This document shows positions 1 to 5,834 of a stretch of DNA of 8,501 nt, one piece after another. Made by a program: the position numbers and the translations under genes. The stretch covers positions 1-8,501 of the forward strand of contig JAGWJK010000139.1 in assembly GCA_028865845.1 (NCBI GenBank). Direction: 5' to 3'. The notes beneath the pieces are model-generated. The model was not told where the DNA came from and made no database searches. It saw only the letters and a program-made list of their open reading frames with translations. Every line of letters starts with the position of its first letter. The stretch's first letter is position 1. The DNA comes from Rhizobiaceae bacterium. Its GTDB lineage: Bacteria > Pseudomonadota > Alphaproteobacteria > Rhizobiales > Rhizobiaceae.

Positions 1-133
1 CCCTCTGTCGTCCTTTCATCTCGGTCCATCCCGGCCGGGATTGTTGTTCGGCATCGCGCGCATGGCGCCCGAGGCGGCCGATGCCGCAGCGGCGAGGATC
101 GCCAAATGCCTCGTTCCGGCGCTTATTGCCTGA
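1..133 (+). other. Left-edge region; possible 3' end of an upstream gene
   Basis: No secure gene is visible in the first 122 bases. One plus-strand frame, with codons starting at position 2, is open from the edge to a TGA at 131-133. Its tail is alanine-rich and helix-like, ending in CLVPALIA. If real, it is the C-terminus of a gene entering from the left that would overlap the convergent AraC gene by 11 bases. About 43 open codons in GC-rich DNA can occur by chance, and I recognise no family, so this is weak. The stretch also holds a perfect 14-bp palindrome at 28-41 (ATCCCGGCCGGGAT) with no T-tract after it, so it is not a good terminator. Confidence 0.2.
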
Positions 134-986
134 GGAACAATTTTCGGTACTCCCGGGGCGTCATGTTTTTCAACGCCTTGAATTGCCGGTTGAAGTTGGC
201 AAGCGAGCTGTAGCCGACGGCGTCGCTGACGTGATGGATCGGCTGGCTGGTGGAGGACAGGCGCGCACAGGCGTCGCCAATCCGCATTCGCATCAGGTAG
301 TCGGACACGGATGTGCCGGTGTGCCTGCGAAACATCCGGTGCAGTCCGGAAACGCTGAGTGCCGCGATGTCGGCGAGTTCATCCAGGCTGAGGGCGCGCG
401 CATAGTGAAGATGCATATGCGTCAGCACGCGGTCGATGCGTTCGCGGCTTTCCTTCAGTTCGGGTTGTCGGCCTGGCGCAGTCGACAAAGCAACCGCCTG
501 CCGGTCGTCGGCAATTCTTGCCAGTATGCCCAGCAACGATAGCAGGCGTTCGGCAGGAGGCTTTTCGAAGATGGCTTCGAATTCCGGGCGCAGCGCCATC
601 GCGGTCGTCGGCGAGAATTGCAGCCCACCGTCGGCACGCAGCAACATGGCTTCGAGCGCACGGAATTCGACCGCCCCGGCGATCATTCGCAGCAGCCATT
701 CGCGATCGAACCACAGCACCAGGGCGATATGCGGCTTGTCGCTGTCGATCTTGGCGCGCGAGGCCCATGTATGCGGCAGGTTCGGCCCAACCAGCACGAG
801 ATCGCATTCGCCATATTCACCGCTGTGGTCGCCGATGAAACGCTGGCCGATCGAGTTGAGCGTCAGCGTGAGTTCGAATTCGGGATGATGATGCCACTGG
901 AAGGGAATGGCATCGTCGAGCCGGCGGTTGAGCATGCTGCAGGACGACTCCGGCGAGCGAGGCAATATCTCAAGATAGGGTCTCAT
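123..986 (-). CDS. AraC-family transcriptional regulator with N-terminal cupin-like domain
   Basis: A 287-residue DNA-binding regulator of usual AraC/XylS length. Residues about 20-95 look like a cupin-type ligand-sensing domain, including the histidine-rich stretch WHHHPEFEL at 31-39 and GPNLPHTW at 67-74. The C-terminal AraC domain covers roughly 183-287. Its first helix-turn-helix is near 199-243 (LSLDELADIAALSVSGLHRMF), and the second is near 249-282, with VGYSSLANFNRQFK and the family-typical MTPREYRK. The start is the ATG at 984-986; only a weak AGG lies upstream, but the MRPYLE start keeps the whole N-terminal domain. It is transcribed away from the phytanoyl-CoA-dioxygenase gene, with 133 bp between the two starts, so that gene is its likeliest target. 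The inducer is unknown. Confidence 0.93.
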   Translation of the reverse strand: MRPYLEILPRSPESSCSMLNRRLDDAIPFQWHHHPEFELTLTLNSIGQRFIGDHSGEYGECDLVLVGPNLPHTWASRAKIDSDKPHIALVLWFDREWLLRMIAGAVEFRALEAMLLRADGGLQFSPTTAMALRPEFEAIFEKPPAERLLSLLGILARIADDRQAVALSTAPGRQPELKESRERIDRVLTHMHLHYARALSLDELADIAALSVSGLHRMFRRHTGTSVSDYLMRMRIGDACARLSSTSQPIHHVSDAVGYSSLANFNRQFKALKNMTPREYRKLFLRQ

Positions 987-990
987 AGAG

Positions 991-1087
991 CGCCTGATTT
1001 TATATTGACGCCTGAATAGTATCAGAACTGGCCAGAGCGACGCAACACGCCGAGCCGTTTCGCCGCTACATCAGGATCATCGCCTGA
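991..1087. promoter_or_regulatory. Divergent control region with three CGCCTGA heptamers
   Basis: The intergenic region between the divergent regulator and dioxygenase starts contains CGCCTGA at 991-997, 1009-1015 and 1081-1087, all in the same orientation. The first two are offset by 18 bp. The third forms part of an inverted repeat, TCAGG-N7-CCTGA, at 1071-1087. AraC-family proteins often bind direct repeats, so these are candidate sites for the adjacent regulator. That link is inference. A heptamer occurring three times within 100 bp is suggestive but not proof. Confidence 0.4.
999..1027 (-). promoter_or_regulatory. Possible sigma-70-like promoter for the AraC gene
   Basis: On the minus strand a TTCTGA hexamer (1027-1022) is followed after 17 bp by TATAAA (1004-999), close to the -35/-10 arrangement. 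Only 12 bases separate the -10 element from the ATG, so the leader would be very short, which lowers confidence. The region overlaps two of the CGCCTGA repeats, which would fit autoregulation. Confidence 0.25.
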
Positions 1088-1119
1088 CACGACAGGGATG
1101 AACCAGATGGGAGATTTAC

Positions 1120-2055
1120 ATGCAGCCAGCTTTGAAAAGGGATGCTCATCCGACCGCATCCTCGGTGACGACGCAACTGAAAGAGATCAAGAAGACCCTG
1201 CCGCTGCGGGTATTGTCAGAGGAAGATTGGCAGCATTGGATCACCAGGGGTTACGTGATCGTGCGCCAAGCTGTGCCGGCTGCGAACGTCGAGCGTCTTG
1301 CGGAGGTGCTTTGGGCCTTTGACGAGAAGGACCCCAACGATCCCTCGACCTGGTACGCGCCGCAGCGGCGCGATCACAAGATGAAGGAACTCAACAATAC
1401 CGGCATGCTGGAGATCTATAATCACCAGTATCTCTGGGACAATCGCATAGAGCCGCGCATCTACGGGGCTTTCGTCGATATTTGGGATCGCGAAGATCTG
1501 TGGGTGACGATCGACCGGGCCAATCTCAACCCGCCGAAGAAGGTCAAGGGAAGCCCGCACGGCTTCATTCACTGGGATGTCGATACGTCCATCCGGCCGT
1601 TGCCGATTGGCGTGCAGGGTGTGTTGAGCCTGAAGAAGCAGGATGGCGATGTCGGCGGCTTTCAATGCGTGCCGGAACTGTTCGAGCATTTCGAGGAATG
1701 GGAGAAGACGCAGCCGGCCGATCGCGATCCGATGCATCCCGACATGACCGGTCTATCGGTGGTCAATATCGACATGGAGCCCGGCGACCTGATGATCTTC
1801 AACTCGCTGCTGGCCCACGGCGTCCGCCCGAACCATGCGGAAAACCGCGTTCGCATGGCGCAATATATTTCGATGCACCCGGCCGAGTTCGACAATATCG
1901 CCGAGCGCGAGGAGCGCATCCGCCTGTGGCGCGAACGCGATCACCCGAAGCGCGACGCGTTTCCCGGCGATCCGCGCGAATGGGAAAAGCACAATGCCAC
2001 GACGGCCGTTCTGACCCCGCTCGGCGAGAAACTGTTGGGATTGAGCGCCTGGTAG
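1120..2055 (+). CDS. Phytanoyl-CoA dioxygenase (PhyH) family Fe(II)/2-oxoglutarate oxygenase
   Basis: A 311-residue soluble protein, probably a non-haem iron oxygenase that couples 2-oxoglutarate decarboxylation to hydroxylation of an organic substrate. The facial triad is readable: His151 and Asp153 in FIHWDVD, and distal His233 in LAHGVRPNH. Arg245 (or Arg243) in ENRVRMAQY is the likely 2-oxoglutarate carboxylate ligand. The preceding MEPGDLMIFNSLLAHG (219-234) is typical of the last strands of the double-stranded beta-helix in this family. The start is supported by GGGAG at 1109-1113, six bases before the ATG. The gene is divergent from the AraC regulator and ends before a strong hairpin terminator. 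The substrate cannot be told from sequence: the family includes acyl-CoA, ectoine and secondary-metabolite hydroxylases. No second enzyme of a pathway is adjacent. Confidence 0.9.
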   Translation: MQPALKRDAHPTASSVTTQLKEIKKTLPLRVLSEEDWQHWITRGYVIVRQAVPAANVERLAEVLWAFDEKDPNDPSTWYAPQRRDHKMKELNNTGMLEIYNHQYLWDNRIEPRIYGAFVDIWDREDLWVTIDRANLNPPKKVKGSPHGFIHWDVDTSIRPLPIGVQGVLSLKKQDGDVGGFQCVPELFEHFEEWEKTQPADRDPMHPDMTGLSVVNIDMEPGDLMIFNSLLAHGVRPNHAENRVRMAQYISMHPAEFDNIAEREERIRLWRERDHPKRDAFPGDPREWEKHNATTAVLTPLGEKLLGLSAW

Positions 2056-2079
2056 ATTGGGCAGCGGGCATTCAAAACG

Positions 2080-2111
2080 AACTCGAGCGGTCGCGGGACC
2101 GCTCGAGTTTT
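2080..2111. terminator. Bidirectional rho-independent terminator
   Basis: A perfect 13-bp inverted repeat has arms AACTCGAGCGGTC (2080-2092) and GACCGCTCGAGTT (2097-2109) around a GCGG loop. On the plus strand the stem runs into TTTT (2108-2111). On the minus strand it is followed by CG and then TTTT. It lies between the stop codons of the convergent dioxygenase and histidine-phosphatase genes and would end transcripts from both sides. Confidence 0.88.
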
Positions 2112-2145
2112 CATACCGGGTACGGTTCTGCCGGCGAAGCGCGGA

Positions 2146-2727
2146 TCAGTTTTGATTCCAGCGGCGGATAACCGGCTCGGTCAGATCGTGCTCATAGCCG
2201 AGGACGCTGATGCTGGTGGTGTCGAGAATGAAGCGGGTGCCGTCTTCCGGCGGCAGGCCAAGCCAGCGGGCGCCGAAGACGCGCAGGAAATGCGAGCTCG
2301 AAAAGATGAGGATCGGCCCATTCACTTCCCGCAGCTCGGCAATGATCCTGTCGGCGCGGGCGCCGACGTCGGCAGCCGTTTCGCCATTCGGGCAGCCGTC
2401 GCGAAAGAGCTGCCAGCCCGGACGCTGCGCGAGGATTTCCTTGGTGGTGACGCCTTCATAGGCGCCGTAGTTCCATTCGGCCAGATCGTCCTTGACGATG
2501 CGGACATCGCCGAAGCCGGCCAGGCCGCAGGTGTTTTTGGCGCGCTGCGACGGGCTCGACCAGACGGCGGCGAAATCGATGACCGGCAATCGGTCCGCGA
2601 CCTTGCGGGCCGCCTCTTCACCGGCTGGCGTCAAAGGGATGTCGGTTCGGCCCGTATGGCGGCCGGACAGGCTCCACTCCGTCTGTCCATGCCGTACGAG
2701 GTAAATCTCGGGATACGCGCTGCTCAT
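2146..2727 (-). CDS. Histidine phosphatase family protein (phosphoglycerate-mutase-like)
   Basis: A 193-residue protein of the branch 1 histidine phosphatase superfamily, which transfers phosphate through a phospho-histidine. The signature LVRHGQTEW puts the catalytic histidine at His13, next to Arg12. Further pocket residues are Arg62 in SSPSQRA, the acid candidate Glu84 in LAEWNYGAYEG, and the second histidine His146 in SSSHFLR. The length and the short insert after the first motif fit a small phosphatase rather than a full phosphoglycerate mutase. No signal peptide is seen, so it is probably cytoplasmic. The ATG at 2725-2727 follows AAGAGG with a 7-base spacer. It is last in a co-directional minus-strand row, 133 bp after the small membrane protein, and may have its own promoter. 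Its substrate is unknown; a sugar phosphate would fit the upstream RpiR/SIS regulator, but that is a guess. Confidence 0.9.
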   Translation of the reverse strand: MSSAYPEIYLVRHGQTEWSLSGRHTGRTDIPLTPAGEEAARKVADRLPVIDFAAVWSSPSQRAKNTCGLAGFGDVRIVKDDLAEWNYGAYEGVTTKEILAQRPGWQLFRDGCPNGETAADVGARADRIIAELREVNGPILIFSSSHFLRVFGARWLGLPPEDGTRFILDTTSISVLGYEHDLTEPVIRRWNQN

Positions 2728-2860
2728 CTGGACGCCTCTTGATTTGCGCTGAAACTCGCTTGCTTCTTCGCATCCGCGAAAGCGTCTGTCGAGAGCGCAA
2801 GGTCAACTGCACGTCGTCCCTCGAACCTGACGCGGGCTCTTCCTCGTCTTGCGGAGAAGA

Positions 2861-3079
2861 TCACCGCGCCTGCCGGCGCTTCACGGCCCGGCGAACGCTA
2901 TCGGTGAGAATAACAAGACAGCCAACGAGCAGCAGCAGTCCGCCGATCAGCGGTGGCAGCGCAAGCAGTTTGACCGCTCCGGCGACGGCGGCGATCAGGA
3001 TCAGCGAGAAGGCCGCAAGACTGCCGTCATCGATGAACATGCCGATGAGTTCGGATATGGCGACACGGATGACGTTCAT
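2861..3079 (-). CDS. Small hydrophobic membrane protein coupled to the COG4280-type gene
   Basis: A 72-residue protein with a short amphipathic N-terminus (MNVIRVAISELIGMFIDDGS), two hydrophobic segments near residues 20-40 and 42-60 separated by KLLALPP, and a strongly basic tail (RRAVKRRQAR). The tail suggests a cytoplasmic C-terminus. The start at 3077-3079 is well supported: its ATG overlaps the stop of the preceding gene as ATGA, and GGGAG lies 7 bases upstream on the minus strand (3091-3087). A longer reading beginning near 3196 would run through the preceding gene's coding sequence and is not needed. Tight coupling implies co-production with the duplicated membrane protein, perhaps as a partner subunit. 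I do not know a function for either. Confidence 0.8.
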   Translation of the reverse strand: MNVIRVAISELIGMFIDDGSLAAFSLILIAAVAGAVKLLALPPLIGGLLLLVGCLVILTDSVRRAVKRRQAR

Positions 3080-3831
3080 CGGGCAGCTCCCGTCGTCTGT
3101 TCGTTGGTGGAGCCGCGCAGGCTGCGGATGGTGATGAAGGATACCATCGCAACGATCGCGAAAATGGCGATCAGCGAGAGGTCGGCACCCGGCCAATCGA
3201 CACCGATGCCTTCGCCGGTCCAGTAGATGCCGAAACTCGTCAGCATCAGCCCGACGACGAATTTAAGGGTGTTTTCCGGCACGGTAGCAAGCGGGCGATG
3301 AACCAGCAGGCCGATAAGGGCGACGATGACGAAGGCGGCAACAGCGCCGAGCGCGGCATAGAATGTCAGGCCATGCGCGCCGCCGACAGCGATGACGATG
3401 AAGGCCACTTCTATTCCTTCGAGCAGCACGGCTTTGAAGGCGGTAAGGCCGGCAAGATAATCAGCGCTTTGATGCCCCGATTGCTGTCGCAGCGCGGCCG
3501 TCTCCTTGGAAAAGGCGGCTTCCTCGTCATGCAGCGCGATGACCCCGAGGGAGCGCAGAATCGCCTTGCGCAGCCAGCGCATGCCGAAAAGGATCAGCAG
3601 CACGCCGACGACGAATTGCAAGGCGGTGATCGGCACAAGGGCCAGCAGCGGGCCGAAGATCAGGACCAGTGCGGCAAGCACAGCGAGGGCAAGCGCCGCT
3701 CCCGTCAGTGCTGGACGCCAGCTCCGCGTCACTCCAACTGCGAGGACGATGGTGAAGGCTTCGACCATCTCGACGAAAGAGCCGAGAAAGGAGGCGGTCA
3801 GGGTGGAGAGTATCGGTGTGAGGCTGTTCAT
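3076..3831 (-). CDS. COG4280-type integral membrane protein with internal duplication
   Basis: A 251-residue inner-membrane protein with about six to seven hydrophobic segments, resembling the uncharacterised COG4280 family. Two halves align by eye. FVEMVEAFTIVLAVG (19-33) matches LLEGIEVAFIVIAVG (136-150), and LQFVVGVLLILFGMRWLRKAI (71-91) matches LKFVVGLMLTSFGIYWTGEGI (189-209). Each half therefore carries an E-x-x-E pair inside its first membrane helix: Glu21/Glu24 and Glu138/Glu141. Between the halves is a charged, probably extramembrane loop (about 100-127, HDEEAAFSKE onward). Duplicated acidic motifs in membrane helices occur in cation carriers such as FTR1 and the GDT1/TMEM165 family, so cation transport is a reasonable inference only. 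The ATG at 3829-3831 follows AGGA with a 7-base spacer. It lies 80 bp after the RpiR gene and overlaps the small downstream gene. Confidence 0.85.
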   Translation of the reverse strand: MNSLTPILSTLTASFLGSFVEMVEAFTIVLAVGVTRSWRPALTGAALALAVLAALVLIFGPLLALVPITALQFVVGVLLILFGMRWLRKAILRSLGVIALHDEEAAFSKETAALRQQSGHQSADYLAGLTAFKAVLLEGIEVAFIVIAVGGAHGLTFYAALGAVAAFVIVALIGLLVHRPLATVPENTLKFVVGLMLTSFGIYWTGEGIGVDWPGADLSLIAIFAIVAMVSFITIRSLRGSTNEQTTGAAR

Positions 3832-3911
3832 GCTTGCATCCTAAACGTCGACATCGTCATTCGATCTGGAGTGGTCCGGCGCCGGATGGGCTCCGAGGGT
3901 TTCGCCATCTT

Positions 3912-4805
3912 CTATTTCTTCTTCCTGGTTCCCCGTTTGCTCCAGGCTTTATCGATGGAGCCGCGCAAGCCGCTGAGCTGGTCGAGACTGTCGAACGCAG
4001 CTTGCCTGCCGCGCCCAGCGAGGGCGACGATCATCGCCTCGATCAGCACCATGGTGCCGCCGTGCATCGCCAGATGATCGGCCTTGCCGCGTGGGACGGG
4101 GAGGATTTCCGCGACCTTGTCGGCAACGAAGGCACCGAGATTGTCGCTGATCAGGATCACTGGCAGGTCGAGCCTTTTTGCCTGTTCCAGAACGACCTCG
4201 ACTTCGCGGTAAAGCGGCGCATAGGCCATCATCAGGACAGCATCGCCCTTGGCGAACCAGAGGAGACGATCGGCCAGTGCGATACCAGATGCGGAAAGCG
4301 CGTTGGTCGGCAGGCCGATGCGATTGAATTGCAGGCTGGCGTAGTCGGCGATCGCACCCGAAGGGCCGATGCCGAAGACATGGCGGCGGGACGCCGTCGC
4401 CAGAATATCGACTGCGCGGCCGAAGCTCGCGGCAAATTCCGGGCGCCGTAGCAGTTCGAGGGCCGCCTCGTGTGTGCTGACGACATGCTGGAGAGCACCG
4501 GCTGCGCTGTCCTCAGCTTCGGCAAGGGTTCGTTCCAGGCGATTGCCGGGGGAAGGTGTCCCCGTCAGTTCAGACAAAAGAGCTGCACGCAGCGCCGACA
4601 GGCTCTCAAACCCAAGGGCTCGTGCCGTCCGGACCACCGTCGCATCGCTTGCACCGGCAAGCTGCGCGATCTGTGCGGCGGAGTTCAGCAAAGTCGCCTG
4701 CTTTTGATCGAGGAAAAAGCGCGCAACGCGCTGCTCTGCAGGAGCCAGCCCGTCAAGAGATGCGAGGATCCGGTTGTCCAGGGTCTCGTGCTGTCGCGTG
4801 TCCAT
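3912..4805 (-). CDS. MurR/RpiR-family transcriptional regulator with SIS domain
   Basis: From the ATG at 4803-4805 the protein is 297 residues. Residues about 5-80 form the RpiR-type helix-turn-helix domain, with SAAQIAQLAGASDATVVRTA (42-61) followed by RALGF. Residues about 125-265 form a sugar-isomerase (SIS) domain, with GIGPSG at 145-150 and VILISDN at 216-222; it should sense a phosphosugar. The tail is basic (RGTRKKK). The frame can also be opened at a TTG at 4836-4838, but that codon lies inside an operator-like repeat and adds only 11 residues, so the ATG is preferred. Neither start has a clear Shine-Dalgarno sequence. It heads a minus-strand row and may regulate itself through the repeats upstream. 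Which sugar phosphate it senses is not evident, since no sugar transporter or catabolic enzyme is nearby. Confidence 0.92.
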   Translation of the reverse strand: MDTRQHETLDNRILASLDGLAPAEQRVARFFLDQKQATLLNSAAQIAQLAGASDATVVRTARALGFESLSALRAALLSELTGTPSPGNRLERTLAEAEDSAAGALQHVVSTHEAALELLRRPEFAASFGRAVDILATASRRHVFGIGPSGAIADYASLQFNRIGLPTNALSASGIALADRLLWFAKGDAVLMMAYAPLYREVEVVLEQAKRLDLPVILISDNLGAFVADKVAEILPVPRGKADHLAMHGGTMVLIEAMIVALAGRGRQAAFDSLDQLSGLRGSIDKAWSKRGTRKKK

Positions 4806-4830
4806 GATCGAGATGCCAATTTGGTGTTGG

Positions 4831-4874
4831 TGTAACAAATGCTACAGAGATGAGAACCTGTAGCAAATACTACT
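4831..4874. promoter_or_regulatory. Duplicated operator-like element upstream of the RpiR gene
   Basis: Two 16-base elements, TGTAACAAATGCTACA (4831-4846) and TGTAGCAAATACTACT (4859-4874), share 13 of 16 bases and start 28 bp apart. Each is a partial dyad, GTA(A/G)-N6-CTAC. RpiR-family regulators commonly bind short TGTA...TACA-type dyads near their own promoters, so autoregulation by the adjacent regulator is the simplest reading. That assignment is inference. Confidence 0.6.
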
Positions 4875-4890
4875 CCAGCTTCTTCGTCAA
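4862..4890 (-). promoter_or_regulatory. Possible promoter of the RpiR gene
   Basis: On the minus strand TTGACG (4890-4885) is a good -35 match. Possible -10 elements are TATTTG after 15 bp (4869-4864) or TTTGCT after 17 bp (4867-4862), both poor. The -10 region falls inside the distal operator copy, so a bound regulator would block polymerase. Confidence 0.3.
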
Positions 4891-5252
4891 CGCAATCGCT
4901 ACGGTGCGAGCGCCGCGCGTGGTAACGTCAGGGTCTCGACAATGTTATCGCGCTGATCCTTGTGAGGTCGCCGGTTAGTCGGTAGCGTCATATCCGATTG
5001 AATATAACGCGTGGGGTCCGAATGCCGCTTTTGGCGGGCTATCATTGTCAATCTTCAAGGCTGGCGCTTCGCCGGTGATCCTGTCGCGTGGCGCAATGCG
5101 CGGTAGTGTGCAGAAACTAGCTATCTTGCCGGTCGCAGCCGGGTTTCGGCACCATGATCGGCGGCCGTGCTTCTGTTCCGGAATCCTGAAAGAGCGTATT
5201 GCGAAGCGAAAATCGACCGGACAATCACATTTCGGTGCATCACGCTTCGTTG
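4891..5252. other. Intergenic region without a convincing gene
   Basis: Between the RpiR control region and the msrB promoter lie about 360 bases in which I see no gene, RNA gene or terminator. Short open frames exist on both strands (for example a TTG-started frame at 5045-5257 plus), but none has a ribosome-binding site or a recognisable product. A small hairpin with a 3-base loop (CTGGCG-CTT-CGCCGG) lies just after 5060 and lacks a T-tract. The spacer is long for a compact region, so a small RNA or degraded gene cannot be excluded. Confidence 0.4.
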
Positions 5253-5253
5253 T

Positions 5254-5280
5254 GTAACAAAATGCCGATCGTTTCCGTAG
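5254..5280 (+). promoter_or_regulatory. Candidate ECF-sigma-type promoter for msrB-dipZ
   Basis: GTAAC (5254-5258) and CGTAG (5276-5280) are separated by 17 bp, resembling the GTAAC/CGT-type arrangement used by several extracytoplasmic-function sigma factors in alphaproteobacteria. It would give a leader of roughly 40 bases before the msrB ATG. That leader contains a short inverted repeat, GTGGA-N10-TCCAC (5286-5305), just ahead of the ribosome-binding site. No sigma or anti-sigma gene is in the window, so this rests on motif shape alone. Confidence 0.35.
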
Positions 5281-5326
5281 TGAGAGTGGAAGCCTACATC
5301 TCCACCGAGCAAAGGGAGTAAAATAC

Positions 5327-5815
5327 ATGCTGAAAAGACGATTGTTGCTGGCAGGCGCTGGTATTGCTGCCCTGGCGCCGTTTTTCATTCGGGGCACGAA
5401 GCCAGCCGTTGCCGATGAAAAATTCGCAGTCACGCATACGGATGCCGAGTGGCACAAGCTGCTGACTTCCGATCAATATGCGGTGCTACGCGAGGAGGGA
5501 ACCGAATATCCTTTCTCCAGCCCGCTGCTGCATGAAGAGCGCAAGGGAAACTTCGCCTGCGCCGGCTGCGAACTGGATGCGTTCTCCTCGACGACAAAAT
5601 TCGATAGCGGTACCGGCTGGCCGAGCTTCTGGGCTCCGCTCGACGGCGCTGTCGGCACGACGGAAGACCGCTCCTACGGCATGGTGCGCAGCGCGGTGCA
5701 CTGCAGCCGCTGCGGCAGCCACCTCGGCCATGTCTTCCCGGATGGCCCCAAGCCGACCGGCCTGCGTTACTGCATGAACGGCATTGCCATGAAATTCCAC
5801 GAGGTTTCGGCTTAA
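5327..5815 (+). CDS. msrB: Exported peptide-methionine (R)-S-oxide reductase MsrB
   Basis: A 162-residue MsrB that reduces the R form of methionine sulfoxide in proteins. Residues 1-29 look like an export signal: KRR at 3-5, a hydrophobic core to about 21, and a cleavage-like AVA at 27-29. The twin arginine makes Tat export possible, though the full Tat consensus is absent. The catalytic domain has both zinc pairs (Cys78/Cys81 in CAGC, Cys126/Cys129 in CSRC), GTGWPSFW at 95-102, HLGHVFPDGP at 132-141, and catalytic Cys149 in GLRYCMN. The position that is a resolving cysteine in many MsrBs (SGCGWPSF) is Thr96 here, and no spare cysteine remains in the mature protein. GGGAG at 5314-5318 lies 8 bases before the ATG. 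dipZ begins 19 bases after the stop, so the two are almost surely one operon. Confidence 0.95.
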   Translation: MLKRRLLLAGAGIAALAPFFIRGTKPAVADEKFAVTHTDAEWHKLLTSDQYAVLREEGTEYPFSSPLLHEERKGNFACAGCELDAFSSTTKFDSGTGWPSFWAPLDGAVGTTEDRSYGMVRSAVHCSRCGSHLGHVFPDGPKPTGLRYCMNGIAMKFHEVSA

Positions 5816-5834
5816 TCGCCGAAGATAAACAGCT

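Noticed and set aside
81..542. Plus-strand open frame of 153 codons
   Set aside because: Antisense shadow of the AraC gene; no ribosome-binding site or recognisable domain, and the opposite strand reads a complete AraC protein.
2152..2742. Plus-strand open frame of 196 codons
   Set aside because: Lies opposite the histidine phosphatase, whose RHG and second-histidine motifs are intact; the plus frame has no family-like sequence.
3080..3196. Longer start for the small membrane protein (111 residues)
   Set aside because: The extra residues come from another frame of the preceding gene and look non-membrane. The ATGA overlap with GGGAG seven bases upstream marks the true start at 3079.
3875..3886. 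Palindrome TCCGGCGCCGGA between the RpiR and COG4280-type genes as a terminator
   Set aside because: No T-tract follows on the minus strand and the dyad has no loop; it does not argue for ending transcription here.
3298..4077. Plus-strand open frame of 259 codons
   Set aside because: Its product is an unusual run of charged residues opposite a hydrophobic membrane protein, the typical shadow pattern.
4806..4838. TTG start for the RpiR regulator
   Set aside because: It falls inside operator-like copy 1 and adds a short, non-family N-terminus; the ATG at 4803-4805 is more likely.
5045..5257. Plus-strand 70-codon frame in the spacer before msrB
   Set aside because: TTG start, no ribosome-binding site, no recognisable family, and it runs into the likely msrB promoter.
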